Of a stretch of DNA of 64,000 nucleotides, positions 34,110 to 43,581 are shown in pieces (position 1 is the first letter of the stretch; each line of letters starts with the position of its first letter). Source of the stretch: JAFEDN01 sp965651935 (GTDB lineage: Bacteria; Pseudomonadota; Gammaproteobacteria; Coxiellales; Coxiellaceae); the NCBI GenBank assembly GCA_965651935.1, contig CBFGTC010000004.1:1-64000 (forward strand), written 5' to 3'. The notes beneath the pieces are model-generated. The model had not been told where the DNA came from, made no database searches, and saw nothing but the letters and a program-made list of their open reading frames with translations. The translations under genes were made by a program, and so were the position numbers.

Positions 34110-36680
34110 ATGATAATCAATAATCCCTGGGCTGTAATTAAATTTGGCGGCACCAGTGTTTCCACTCGAGAAAATTGGGGTCACATTGTCACGATTATTC
34201 GTCGGCATTTAGCCGCTTCACGCCGAGTTTTAGTCGTGTGTTCTGCCATTAGTCATGTCTCCAATAAGCTAGAGACTTTGGTCAATGCAGCAAAAAATGG
34301 GACGCATGAGCCTGTATTGCAAGAATTGGAGCAAATGCACCGAAAATTGTGCGAAGATTTAAATGTGGATTTTGCGGCGAACCTGGCTACTTATTTCAAA
34401 CGTTTAACCCAGCTAGCGGAAGGAATACACCTTCTTGGCGAATTGACACCCCGAGTTAAGGCTCATGTGATGGCGCATGGCGAATTGATGTTAACAATCA
34501 TAGGGAGTGCTTTTCTTCGCAGTCAACAACTGACTCCCATTTGGCAGGATGCGCGGGAATTATTAACCATCGAATCCGATCCTTTGGCTCATCACCACGC
34601 GGCGTATCTGATGGGGCGCTGTAGTGCCGTTACTGACCCTAATTTACTGACTAAACTCAATGCTTTGTCTTCCGCTTTGGTGATTACTCAGGGTTTTATC
34701 GCCAGCAACACAGCGGGAGAAACGGTATTGTTAGGCCGCGGTGGCTCTGACACTTCAGCAGCCTATTTTGCCGCTAAGATTGGAGCCGAGTTTTGTGAAA
34801 TATGGACCGATGTTGAAGGTATTTTCACCGCCAACCCTAAACAAATTCCAGAGGCGCGATTATTACAACAACTTGATTACGATGAAGCCCAAGAAATCGC
34901 TTCTATGGGGGGGAAAGTTTTACACCCTGGTTGCATCCCACCGCTGAAACAGCAGCAAATCCCCCTCCATGTCAAGTGCACCTTCTTGCCTGACCATGAA
35001 GGCACTCGAATCAACGCCACCGATGAGAAAGCGGCTGTCCAAATTAAATCGGTGATTTGCAAATACGGCGTCTCTTTAATTTCCATTGAAACCGTGAATA
35101 TGTTGCATCAAGTCGGTTTCTTAGCCAATATTTTTAATTGCTTTAAACAACGCGGGCTTTCCATTGATTTAATTACTACTTCTGAATCCAGTGTGACGGT
35201 TTCTTTGGATAATCATACTACGGCAGGGGATATCGCTTTAATTGAATTATTATTACAGGATTTGGCGGCATTTGGTAAGGCGCGTTTATTAGGACCTTGC
35301 GCCACAGTGAGTTTAATTGGCCATCGCATCCGCTCTTGTCTGCCTAAATTGGGTGAAGTATTTGAAGTTTTTGCCCAACAGCAAATTCATCTCATGTCAC
35401 AGGCTGCCAATGATTTAAATTTAACTTTCGTGGTAGACGAAGATCAAGCTGAACGCTTGTCGCAAAAAATCCATGTTTTGTTAATAGAATCGAATGGCTA
35501 TGGTCATTTACCAAAATCTTCCACTATCACCCCCCACGGGCGTATTGCTTGGTGGGAAAAACACAGTGCGCGTTTATTGGCTTTGATGGAAGAATTTAAA
35601 GAGCCGTTATACGTTTACAATGCAGCGTGCGTTCGTGAGCGCGCCAATCAGATCAGTTATTGTCAGGCCATTGATTGTGTTTATTTTGCAATGAAAGCCA
35701 ATAGCAATCCTGATATTTTAAAAGAATTGTATCATTTGGGTATGAGTTTTGAGTGCGTATCTTGGAATGAAGTTTTATTCATCTTACGATTATTTCCTGA
35801 GATCAGCCGCTCGAGAATTTTATTTACGCCCAATTTTGCTTCGCGAGCAGAATATCAAAATGCCGTGGATGAAAAAATCTGGGTTACTTTAGACAGCTTA
35901 TATCCGCTACAAAACTGGCCTGAAATTTTCAGTGGTCAACAAATAATTTTGCGTTTTGATCCTGGTCAAGGCTATGGTCATCATCACTATGTTTGCACTG
36001 GCGGCAGTGATTCTAAATTTGGTATTCCTTTATCTGAATTAGCGACATTGCTTGAACTGATTAAACAGCATAACGTGACAGTTATCGGTTTGCATGCTCA
36101 CGTTGGCAGTGGGATTTTGCGTGAATCTACCTGGAAAGAAAATTACGTGGCTTTGATGCAACTACTGCCCAATTTTCCTGATGTCGCTATTATTAATGTT
36201 GGCGGCGGTTTAGGCGTGACTGAAAACGCCAGCCAAACTCCGTTAGATATTTCTAAAGTGAATTCTCACTTGTTACAAGCTAAAACGGCTTTCCCTGAAC
36301 TCCAAATTTGGATGGAGCCTGGACGATATCTGGTGGCTGAATCAGGTGTCATTTTGGCCCGGGTGAATCAAATCAAAGATAAAAATGGCACAGTATTTGT
36401 TGGATTAGAAACGGGAATGAATTCCTTGATCCGGCCTGCTTTGTATGGTTCTTACCATGAAATTGTGAATCTCACTCGCTTGCATGAAAAACCTGCCATA
36501 ACAGCGCATATTGTTGGTCCTATTTGCGAATCCGGTGATATTTTAGGATATTCACGCAGTTTGCCTGAAACTCATGAAGGGGATGTTTTCCTCATTGCGA
36601 ATACTGGCGCTTATGGTTATGTGATGAGTTCACATTACAATCTTCGTCATCCTGCCAGAGAAATATTCGTAACCGCATAA
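34110..36680 (+). CDS. lysAC: Fused aspartate kinase / diaminopimelate decarboxylase
   Basis: An 856-residue bifunctional enzyme joining the first and last steps of lysine synthesis. Residues 1 to about 300 are the aspartate kinase (VIKFGGTSVSTRENW; LLGRGGSDTSAAYFA; EIWTDVEGIFTANP). ACT regulatory domains occupy about 310-460 (ISIETVNMLHQVGFLANIF, HLMSQAANDLNLTFVV). From about 480 comes a PLP-dependent decarboxylase of the LysA type: PLP lysine in YFAMKANSNPDI, GLHAHVGSGI, NVGGGLGVTEN, MEPGRYLVAESG, and GPICESGDILG. Such fusions are known from Xanthomonadales and Legionella-type bacteria. Diaminopimelate also feeds peptidoglycan. Linked to the E1 genes by tight spacing. Confidence 0.92.
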   Translation: MIINNPWAVIKFGGTSVSTRENWGHIVTIIRRHLAASRRVLVVCSAISHVSNKLETLVNAAKNGTHEPVLQELEQMHRKLCEDLNVDFAANLATYFKRLTQLAEGIHLLGELTPRVKAHVMAHGELMLTIIGSAFLRSQQLTPIWQDARELLTIESDPLAHHHAAYLMGRCSAVTDPNLLTKLNALSSALVITQGFIASNTAGETVLLGRGGSDTSAAYFAAKIGAEFCEIWTDVEGIFTANPKQIPEARLLQQLDYDEAQEIASMGGKVLHPGCIPPLKQQQIPLHVKCTFLPDHEGTRINATDEKAAVQIKSVICKYGVSLISIETVNMLHQVGFLANIFNCFKQRGLSIDLITTSESSVTVSLDNHTTAGDIALIELLLQDLAAFGKARLLGPCATVSLIGHRIRSCLPKLGEVFEVFAQQQIHLMSQAANDLNLTFVVDEDQAERLSQKIHVLLIESNGYGHLPKSSTITPHGRIAWWEKHSARLLALMEEFKEPLYVYNAACVRERANQISYCQAIDCVYFAMKANSNPDILKELYHLGMSFECVSWNEVLFILRLFPEISRSRILFTPNFASRAEYQNAVDEKIWVTLDSLYPLQNWPEIFSGQQIILRFDPGQGYGHHHYVCTGGSDSKFGIPLSELATLLELIKQHNVTVIGLHAHVGSGILRESTWKENYVALMQLLPNFPDVAIINVGGGLGVTENASQTPLDISKVNSHLLQAKTAFPELQIWMEPGRYLVAESGVILARVNQIKDKNGTVFVGLETGMNSLIRPALYGSYHEIVNLTRLHEKPAITAHIVGPICESGDILGYSRSLPETHEGDVFLIANTGAYGYVMSSHYNLRHPAREIFVTA

Positions 36681-36707
36681 TTGCTAATTTGCGATTAGGA
36701 TCAGGTT

Positions 36708-36727
36708 GATGATTTCAATCATCTTTT
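36708..36727 (+). terminator. Weak Rho-independent terminator after lysAC
   Basis: GATGAT (36708-36713) pairs with ATCATC (36718-36723) around loop TTCA, followed by TTTTC. Short stem, 28 bases after the lysAC stop. The rest of the 278-base gap up to 36958 is AT-rich and shows nothing else. Confidence 0.4.
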
Positions 36728-36958
36728 CAAATTGCATTTAGGGTTGCCTTAATGGTAAATTGTTTTTTTGAACGGTTTGTCTGTTTAAAAAATTTTATAA
36801 GTACAATTACAAAATGAGGAGAATAACAGGCGTGCTTGGTAACTAAATTGGAAAGAAAATTATATTAAAAAAAAATAAAATAATGAATCATCTCGTCACT
36901 TTACACAAAATATTGACTATGCAAAATTACGGTGTTGACCAAAAAAAGAGATAATAAT

Positions 36959-37864
36959 ATGAAATACTTAGACTGGAAATCAACTTATATTCAAGAACAT
37001 GAAGAGTCGATTAAATTCGATATAAATTTATTATTAACCACATTTGAAAACGAATTTCCGAGCTATGAATCCATATTGATAAGCACGGATTTTATAAAAA
37101 TTGTTGATGATCATGTTCGTCTTATCCATGATATTTTTAAATCTAGAAAAAAAGCAGAGATGTTAATGAAAGAACAAGCTCATGAATGTCCTGCATATTT
37201 TGGTTTTTTGCAAAAAATTCTCAAGAAAAAACTCTTACCAAGTATTTTGGTTTTTAGAACTTCAAATGATCGAATGAAAGTTGAATTTGATAGTGTTCAA
37301 TCTAAAATTTTTTTTGCATCACAATTAGGAGTTGAAAAATTCACGAAAGATAAAGGTTTATCTGGAAAAACCTGTCCAATTCAAGATGATAAACAACAGA
37401 ATTCATTAAAATTTTATGTCAATGAGGCTTGCAATCGTAGGCTTGCTTTTGTATTCCCTAGCCAAGTCATGCGAGACAAATTCTATGAATTGCTTAATCT
37501 TAAAAATTATACTGAAAATCTTGAGCAAAATACTAGTATATTCTTACGCAAAGAATATTATACATTAACTAATCAAGCATTTTTCATCCCATTGCCTTCA
37601 AAATTACAATTTACGGATGAGAATTATGTAACTTGCAGGCTAACGTTATTACAAATTGCGCTTAATGACACCTTGATCAATAATTTAGTAAAAATAATTC
37701 AGGGATATGCTTGCGCCTTGGATGGAGAAACAGGAAAAATTTTAGACGAAAAATTGCAAGTAAAGTCGTTAGGCAATCACAGTTTTTTATCTAAGTTTAA
37801 ACTCTTTTCAAAAGAAACCCATCTGAAAAGGAATTATAAAATAAGTATTTTATCCAACAAATAG
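36959..37864 (+). CDS. Orphan hypothetical protein, AT-rich
   Basis: A 301-residue protein I do not recognise. I choose ATG 36959 because AAAGAG lies eight bases before it. The product (MKYLDWKSTYIQEHEESIKF at the start) is charged, soluble and mostly helical in the first 110 residues, then mixed (SILVFRTSNDRMKVEFDSVQ, KLQFTDENYVTCRLTLLQIA), with a basic C-terminus. No signal peptide, membrane helix, repeat or catalytic motif is visible. Its low GC and isolation from the flanking operons resemble the other candidate effector genes of this window, but that is only a compositional argument. Confidence 0.55.
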   Translation: MKYLDWKSTYIQEHEESIKFDINLLLTTFENEFPSYESILISTDFIKIVDDHVRLIHDIFKSRKKAEMLMKEQAHECPAYFGFLQKILKKKLLPSILVFRTSNDRMKVEFDSVQSKIFFASQLGVEKFTKDKGLSGKTCPIQDDKQQNSLKFYVNEACNRRLAFVFPSQVMRDKFYELLNLKNYTENLEQNTSIFLRKEYYTLTNQAFFIPLPSKLQFTDENYVTCRLTLLQIALNDTLINNLVKIIQGYACALDGETGKILDEKLQVKSLGNHSFLSKFKLFSKETHLKRNYKISILSNK

Positions 37865-37946
37865 TAAGTCCAATGAAATACTTATCAAGTGTAATAGTTT
37901 TCTGTACTATAACCACTTATGCAGTTTACATGAGAGTCTCTTACAC

Positions 37947-40202
37947 ATGGATATTGAGAAAATATTATCGGCGGAGTTAAATCTAAAAACTTCTCAAGTC
38001 AATGCCATAATCAAACTATTGGATGATGGCGATACAGTGCCTTTTATTGCTCGTTATCGAAAAGAAGCGACCGGCGGTGTGGACGATACGCAATTGCGAA
38101 ATTTGGTGGAACGGCTGCAATATCTGCGGGAAGTCGAGGCGCGTAGACATGTGATATTGAACAGCATTGAGGAACAAGGCAAACTCACCTCCGAATTACA
38201 AGAACGTTTGTTAGCCGCTTCCGATAAAACAACTTTAGAAGACCTCTACCTGCCTTATAAACCCAAGCGCCGCACCAAAGCTCAAATTGCCAAAGAAGCC
38301 GGCTTGGAAGCATTGGCGCTTACTCTATGGCATGAACCACAAAAAACACCCGAGCTAGAAGCCGCCGCATTTCTCAATCCTGAAAAAAACATTGATAATA
38401 TTACCGCTGCGCTAGCCGGAGCACGTGATATACTGATGGAAAAATTTTCTGAAAATGCGGATTTATTAGCCGAGTTGCGCCAATATTTTTGGGCCCAGGG
38501 CGTGCTTAGCGCGCAGGTTATCAAAGATAAAGAACAAGAAGGCGCTAAATTTGCAGATTATTTCGATTTTTCCCAAGCTATCCATAAAATTCCTTCCCAC
38601 CGGGCTTTGGCATTGTTTAGGGGTAGCCATCAAGAGATTTTGCGTTTGAAATTGAGTTTTGCCGAGATTGCTCAAGAAGATTATTGTCATCAAAAAATTG
38701 CGGAATATTTTAATATTCGCCAGAATAACCGCCCGGCAGATGCCTGGTTATGGCAAACCGTCGTTTTTACCTGGAAAGTGAAAATCCAAACCAAGCTGGA
38801 GTTGGAATTATTAAATGAGCTTAGAAATCAAGCCGAGACTGAAGCGATCCGTGTTTTTAAAGACAATTTAAAACAATTATTGATGGCCGCCCCCGCAGGA
38901 CAACGAGTAACCTTGGGTTTAGACCCGGGTTTGCGTACCGGCGTAAAAGCCGTGGTAGTGGACGGCACCGGTAAGTTATTGCAATTTACTACCATTTTTC
39001 CCCACGTCCCGCGCAATCAGTGGGATGAATCTTTAGAAATTTTAAAAAAATTATGCCAAGCCCACCAAGTAGAATTAGTGAGTATAGGGAACGGGACTGC
39101 TTCAAGAGAAACCGACCAATTGGTTGCAGAGCTGATTAAGCGATATCCAGAGCTCAATCTACAAAAGGCCGTGGTCTCTGAAGCCGGGGCCTCAGTTTAT
39201 TCAGCATCGGCATTTGCGGCAGAGGAATTCCCTGATCTGGATGTAACCTATCGCGGCGCCGTATCCATCGCCAGACGATTGCAAGATCCTTTAGCGGAAT
39301 TAGTTAAAATAGATCCTAAATCGATCGGAGTCGGCCAGTATCAACACGATGTCAATCAGATTAAATTAGGTGAGGGTTTAACGGCTATTTTGGAAGATTG
39401 TGTCAATGCCGTTGGCGCCAACGTGAATAGCGCTTCCGTACCCTTATTGAAAAGCATTTCGGGTTTAAATGAAAACGTGGCTAAGCAAATTGTAAAGTTT
39501 CGAGAGGAGCATGGTCCTTTTAAAAGCCGGTTGGAAATTAAAAAAGTGCCACGTTTGGGAGAAAAAACCTTTGAGCAAGCCATTGGTTTTTTACGTATTA
39601 TTGGCGGAGATAATCCTTTGGACGCATCGGCGGTGCATCCCGAAAGTTATCCGGTGGTGGACCAAATTATCCACGCGCTAAATCAACCAATCCAGAGTTT
39701 GATGGGTAATTTGCCGTTATTAAATTCTTTGAGCGCCCAACAATTCGTGCAAGGTAGTTTTGGTTTACCGACTATTAAAGATATTATCAATGAACTGAAA
39801 AAACCAGGCCGCGATCCTCGACCAGAATTTAAAGCCGTTATATTTAAAGAAGGCGTGTATGAAATAGACCATTTGAAACCGGGAATGGTGTTGGAAGGCG
39901 TGGTGACCAACGTGGCTAATTTTGGAGCATTTGTGGACATTGGGGTTCATCAAGATGGTTTAGTCCATGTTTCGCAAATTGCTAACCAATTCGTGAAAGA
40001 TATTCATCAGTACATTAAAGTAGGAGACATCGTTTCGGTTAAAGTATTGGAAGTGGATTTGCCGCGCAAACGAATTCAACTGACCATGAAAACCGATGGG
40101 GGGGTAGTAAAAAAAATTAAAAAAAACCAAAATGATGATTTAATTACCTCGGGGTTGGCAAATAAACTGCAAGCGGCGATTAAGCGTTTGACAAATAAAT
40201 AA
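37947..40202 (+). CDS. tex: Tex family RNA-binding protein
   Basis: A 751-residue Tex protein, a conserved transcription accessory factor first found to affect toxin expression in Bordetella. N-terminal helical region with TVPFIARYRKEATGGVDD and LYLPYKPKRRTKAQIA; YqgF/RNase H-like central domain with LGLDPGLRTGVKAVVVD and SIGNGTASRETDQLV; helix-hairpin-helix segments (VGANVNSASVPLL, FKSRLEIKKVPRLGEKTFEQ); and a C-terminal S1 domain (VLEGVVTNVANFGAFVDIG, DGLVHVSQI). Length is normal. Transcribed alone. Confidence 0.94.
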   Translation: MDIEKILSAELNLKTSQVNAIIKLLDDGDTVPFIARYRKEATGGVDDTQLRNLVERLQYLREVEARRHVILNSIEEQGKLTSELQERLLAASDKTTLEDLYLPYKPKRRTKAQIAKEAGLEALALTLWHEPQKTPELEAAAFLNPEKNIDNITAALAGARDILMEKFSENADLLAELRQYFWAQGVLSAQVIKDKEQEGAKFADYFDFSQAIHKIPSHRALALFRGSHQEILRLKLSFAEIAQEDYCHQKIAEYFNIRQNNRPADAWLWQTVVFTWKVKIQTKLELELLNELRNQAETEAIRVFKDNLKQLLMAAPAGQRVTLGLDPGLRTGVKAVVVDGTGKLLQFTTIFPHVPRNQWDESLEILKKLCQAHQVELVSIGNGTASRETDQLVAELIKRYPELNLQKAVVSEAGASVYSASAFAAEEFPDLDVTYRGAVSIARRLQDPLAELVKIDPKSIGVGQYQHDVNQIKLGEGLTAILEDCVNAVGANVNSASVPLLKSISGLNENVAKQIVKFREEHGPFKSRLEIKKVPRLGEKTFEQAIGFLRIIGGDNPLDASAVHPESYPVVDQIIHALNQPIQSLMGNLPLLNSLSAQQFVQGSFGLPTIKDIINELKKPGRDPRPEFKAVIFKEGVYEIDHLKPGMVLEGVVTNVANFGAFVDIGVHQDGLVHVSQIANQFVKDIHQYIKVGDIVSVKVLEVDLPRKRIQLTMKTDGGVVKKIKKNQNDDLITSGLANKLQAAIKRLTNK

Positions 40203-40251
40203 AAGCGGGTATTTTTGATTAAAATTGAAAAATATGAGTTTGACATTTGGC

Positions 40252-40257
40252 TATAAT
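40252..40257 (+). promoter_or_regulatory. Candidate -10 box for the LysE-type exporter
   Basis: A perfect TATAAT 19 bases before the ATG at 40277; transcription would begin just before the start codon region, giving a very short leader. No convincing -35 box at 16-18 bases upstream. Confidence 0.35.
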
Positions 40258-40276
40258 TGTATCTAAAATACTCACC

Positions 40277-40888
40277 ATGCTGTCCTCCTCCAGTTTATTA
40301 TGGGCTTTTCTCATTTTTGCTTTTGTCAGCAGCATCACCCCTGGTCCTAACAATACTATGTTACTCATTTCTGGAGTGAATTTTGGTTTTCGCCGCACTT
40401 TACCACACATCTTAGGAGTGACTTTCGGCTTCGCTATTTTAGTGTTAGTCAGTAGCTTGGGGTTAGGAACGATATTTGTGCGATGGCCCATGCTTTATAC
40501 GATTTTACGCTTTGTTTCGGCGGCTTATTTACTATTTTTAGCTTGGCAAATAGTTTTTTCTACCCAACCCGCTATCAAAGTCGAGTCTAAAAAACCCCTT
40601 TCATTCCTAAAAGCGATTATGTTTCAATGGATAAACCCAAAGGCTTGGGTGATGTCTATCGTCGCTGTTACGACTTACGTTTCAGGAGAACACTTTATTT
40701 TGAATGTCAGTATTTTATTTGCTGTGTTTCTTATTTTTGTGTTTTTTAGCGCAGGCGTTTGGACTTTATTTGGTAATTGGATTCAACGTTTTTTATATAA
40801 GCCCAGTTATTTACGCCTCTTTAATATTACCATGGCGGCATTATTAGTTCTGTCTTTGTACCCCCTCCTTTTAGAGAAAAATATTTAA
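40277..40888 (+). CDS. LysE/RhtB family amino acid exporter
   Basis: A 203-residue inner-membrane protein with six hydrophobic helices, from ATG 40277 (the frame opens at a TTG at 40247, which overlaps the -10 box). The N-terminal FVSSITPGPNNTMLLISGVNFG is the RhtB/LysE signature, followed by RTLPHILGVTFGFAILVLV, RFVSAAYLLFLAWQI and FQWINPKAWVMSI. The family exports amino acids or homoserine lactones. The specific substrate is not visible. Single gene. Confidence 0.9.
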   Translation: MLSSSSLLWAFLIFAFVSSITPGPNNTMLLISGVNFGFRRTLPHILGVTFGFAILVLVSSLGLGTIFVRWPMLYTILRFVSAAYLLFLAWQIVFSTQPAIKVESKKPLSFLKAIMFQWINPKAWVMSIVAVTTYVSGEHFILNVSILFAVFLIFVFFSAGVWTLFGNWIQRFLYKPSYLRLFNITMAALLVLSLYPLLLEKNI

Positions 40889-40984
40889 ATATACAATTTA
40901 ACTAATTGTTTTTTAATGTAATTATATATTGTTTAAAAAATGATCTATATTTACTCTCGAAGACTTATTTGAGAGGAGATATTT

Positions 40985-41500
40985 ATGAAGAAACTTTTAA
41001 TTGGTCTTTTTGCGGCTTCACTTTTAGCCGCCTCTGCTATGAGTTATGCCGGAAGCATAACTTTTGTTAATAACTATAACCAACCCGTGACTTTCGTGGT
41101 TAGCGCAGGAGCGGTTTATAACCCAATAGTGGCAGGTACGGTACCCGCAGGTGGACGCTCCACTTTAGATATAGCGGGGCCTTTTACTCCGGACATGAAC
41201 TTCTTGGCGTGGACGCCGTTTGGTTCAAATGTGGTTACCAATTGCGGAAGACCCTATGCACCGGTGGACAATGTCACGGTTAGAGCAGGATGGCCCGGTG
41301 GTTATGGCCCTGGTTATGGATATCGAAACGGTGGTGGCCCAATAGGTGGGGTGTTCGGTATGGTTGGTTTTGGTTCTGCCGGCTCACTAAACTGTATAGC
41401 TACCACTCAACGGCCAGCTGAAGTAAGCTATGAACGTACTTACAAAAAACCTTACCACGTTCATCATCATAAAGTCGTTTATAGCGAAGCGAAAGGATAA
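40985..41500 (+). CDS. Secreted Gly/Tyr/His-rich protein, unknown
   Basis: A 171-residue protein with GAGGAG seven bases before the ATG, so well translated. It begins with a clean signal peptide (MKKLLIGLFAASLLAASAMS, cleavage likely after YA in MSYAGS). The mature part starts with a beta-rich region (ITFVNNYNQPVTFVVSAG), has two cysteines (TNCGRP and LNCIATT) that could form a disulphide, then a Gly/Tyr/Pro stretch (GYGPGYGYRNGGGPIGGVFG) and a basic His-rich tail (YHVHHHKVV). I do not recognise the family. Periplasmic or surface location is inferred; the His cluster could bind metal. Confidence 0.7.
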   Translation: MKKLLIGLFAASLLAASAMSYAGSITFVNNYNQPVTFVVSAGAVYNPIVAGTVPAGGRSTLDIAGPFTPDMNFLAWTPFGSNVVTNCGRPYAPVDNVTVRAGWPGGYGPGYGYRNGGGPIGGVFGMVGFGSAGSLNCIATTQRPAEVSYERTYKKPYHVHHHKVVYSEAKG

Positions 41501-41511
41501 GGTGATCTGTA

Positions 41512-41554
41512 AAAAGCTTACTGTTTTATAAGGATATTGAAATAGTAAGCTTTT
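41512..41554 (+). terminator. 11-bp inverted repeat after the secreted protein gene
   Basis: AAAAGCTTACT (41512-41522) pairs exactly with AGTAAGCTTTT (41544-41554) around a 21-base loop, 12 bases after the stop. The terminal T residues lie inside the arm. A possible terminator with an unusually long loop. Confidence 0.45.
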
Positions 41555-41602
41555 AGCAGTGTCAAGGGGACGATCTGATGTCGGCTTGATCTTTTAAAAG
41601 AA

Positions 41603-42622
41603 ATGGGAAATAATACGCAATTTATGCGTACTTTTAAAATTGTTATACCCAGTCTTTTTACTTTAGTTGTTCCTTTTTCTATTTACGCGGTAGATGATCA
41701 AGATTCTAACTATACTCAAGTCTCATCACCAATCAAAAATATCTGCCAGCCATATTTACTCAAAACATCCCCCCCAGAAGATATTCCTACCGATCTCGAT
41801 ATCCAAAACCTGAAAAAATGTGATGTCACGGATTTATACTATGGCATTCACCAGCCCGTGGATTATAAACTTGCTCGTCTATGCGCTTATGCGAAAAAAG
41901 ACTATGGTGTTTTAACTATGATTTACGCCAATGGTAAAGGAGTCCCGCGAAATTGGGATCTATCGATTAAATTCGCTTGCCAAGCTGGATTTGCTCCCGC
42001 GGAAATTGAATCGAGAGTGCAGCATTTATTAGACTTGCGAGCGAAAGGGGATGAGAAACAAGATTTCGATTTTTGTGATGATGTCACCAGCGGATACATG
42101 ATAGGAGTATGTGAAGCAAAAACCAGTTTAATAGACCAAGCTCAGCGTGATAAAAAATTAATTGCCTTAGTGACGAATTGGAATGACAATGAAAAAACGG
42201 CATTAAAAAAATTGCAACGGTCTGCTAAAAATTTTTTTAGCATACATAGCAATAATGAAGTGGACCTAAGTGGGTCTGCGCGAGCGGCCCTTTCGATAGA
42301 AGAACAAGATACGTTAGAAAATGATTTCCTAACTTCGTTAGAAGAATTTTCTCAAGGACACTTTCCCGTTTATACCAAATCGCAAGCTGTACAATACGAT
42401 CAACAATTAAATGCGCTCTATCAACAAATTCAGAAAAATGCCGATTATTCTAATGGCAGTATTACTCGCCAAGGTATTAAAAAGAGTCAGTTAGCGTGGT
42501 TAAAATACCGCGATGCCTGGGTTGAATTTGGCAAAGTAAAATACTCCCAAATAGATTCTCAAAGTTGGCAAATATGGCTAACCAAAAAACGCATTGACAT
42601 GCTTGAAGAGCTTAACTCGTGA
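41603..42622 (+). CDS. Exported protein with Sel1-like segment and LprI/DUF1311 domain
   Basis: A 339-residue protein with an N-terminal signal sequence (hydrophobic IVIPSLFTLVVPFSIYA, cleavage before VDDQ); the second ATG at 41624 would give a more typical signal peptide and may be the real start. A Sel1-like repeat appears at about 100-135 (YGVLTMIYANGKGVPRNWDL, SIKFACQAG). The last 100 residues have the DUF1311/LprI pattern: YDQQLNALYQQIQK, then KKSQLAWLKYRDAWVEF and WLTKKRIDMLEEL. LprI of Mycobacterium inhibits lysozyme. A lysozyme-resistance role in the periplasm is possible, but the family is broad. It ends two bases from the convergent ghrA stop. Confidence 0.7.
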   Translation: MGNNTQFMRTFKIVIPSLFTLVVPFSIYAVDDQDSNYTQVSSPIKNICQPYLLKTSPPEDIPTDLDIQNLKKCDVTDLYYGIHQPVDYKLARLCAYAKKDYGVLTMIYANGKGVPRNWDLSIKFACQAGFAPAEIESRVQHLLDLRAKGDEKQDFDFCDDVTSGYMIGVCEAKTSLIDQAQRDKKLIALVTNWNDNEKTALKKLQRSAKNFFSIHSNNEVDLSGSARAALSIEEQDTLENDFLTSLEEFSQGHFPVYTKSQAVQYDQQLNALYQQIQKNADYSNGSITRQGIKKSQLAWLKYRDAWVEFGKVKYSQIDSQSWQIWLTKKRIDMLEELNS

Positions 42623-42624
42623 AT

Positions 42625-43581
42625 TTAGTATCCCCGTGACGTGTCCACCGTATTAATTGGCGTCATGCCCGCAGTAACTCTAAGGAAATTGTCAAAAATC
42701 TGTGGTACGGCTGTAGCAAAATTTGTTACTGCCGCAATGTGAGGTGTAATACGGATTTTTCCGTGAGACCAGAAGGGATGTTGCGGCGGCAACGGTTCTT
42801 CCTCGAATACATCTAACCGGGCGCCGGACAATTGACCCGAATCTAAAGCGGCTAATAGATCCGCCTCTCCCACGTGTGCGCCGCGGGCCAAATTAATTAA
42901 ATAAGCTCCTTTGGGTAACCTGCTTAAATTTTGAGAATTCAATATATGTCGAGTGAGCGGAGTCAGCGGCAATAAACATACCACCACATGACTATTTGCT
43001 AAAAAGTCTTTTAATTCTTCCATCCCGGCATAAGTAGGGATGCCGTTCAGGTGTTTAGGAGAATTGCTCCAACCAATAACCTTAACGCCTAAATTATGCA
43101 AAGTTTGCGCTGCGTGTATCCCTAAAAATCCCAAGCCCATGACTCCTACCGTTTGATCTAAAAAATGAAACGGAGGTTCTCTGACCCAAACTTTTTGGAG
43201 TTGACTCTCTTCCCAGTGATCAAAACGTTTTAAACGAAATAACACGGAAGCCACCACATATTGAGTAATTTCCATGGACATTGCCGGATCAACCACTCGC
43301 ACGATAGGAATGTTTTGGGGAAGCTTTACATCCGCAAATAAATGATCGACCCCCGCGCCTAAGGAAGCGATGCAACGTAAATTGGGAAGAGTTTCAAAGA
43401 TTCCTAACGGCGCTCGCCAAGCAATGGCGAAATGGATATCGTTAACATCCCCTAAATCAGGATAAACACGCAAATCTAAATCCGGTTGCAAAGAGCGTAA
43501 AATACGGAGAACACTGCTTAAGAAAAATTGAAAACGCTCTCGCTCCTGCTCATCACGACCAATTAATAGCGCTATTATCAT
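42625..43581 (-). CDS. ghrA: Glyoxylate/hydroxypyruvate reductase A-like 2-hydroxyacid dehydrogenase
   Basis: A 318-residue D-2-hydroxyacid dehydrogenase. The ATG at 43581 shares its A with the apt stop (TAATG), a coupled arrangement that fixes the start; the frame opens further but into apt. NAD(P)-binding motif VGVMGLGFLGIHAAQ at about 133-147, with GWSNSPK after it (NADP-type loop), LINLARGAHVGEADLLAAL with the active Arg, the acidic DVFEEEPLP, and catalytic His in ITPHIAAVT. The early block SLGAGVDHLF and the ending fit GhrA, which reduces glyoxylate and hydroxypyruvate. Confidence 0.88.
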   Translation of the reverse strand: MIIALLIGRDEQERERFQFFLSSVLRILRSLQPDLDLRVYPDLGDVNDIHFAIAWRAPLGIFETLPNLRCIASLGAGVDHLFADVKLPQNIPIVRVVDPAMSMEITQYVVASVLFRLKRFDHWEESQLQKVWVREPPFHFLDQTVGVMGLGFLGIHAAQTLHNLGVKVIGWSNSPKHLNGIPTYAGMEELKDFLANSHVVVCLLPLTPLTRHILNSQNLSRLPKGAYLINLARGAHVGEADLLAALDSGQLSGARLDVFEEEPLPPQHPFWSHGKIRITPHIAAVTNFATAVPQIFDNFLRVTAGMTPINTVDTSRGY

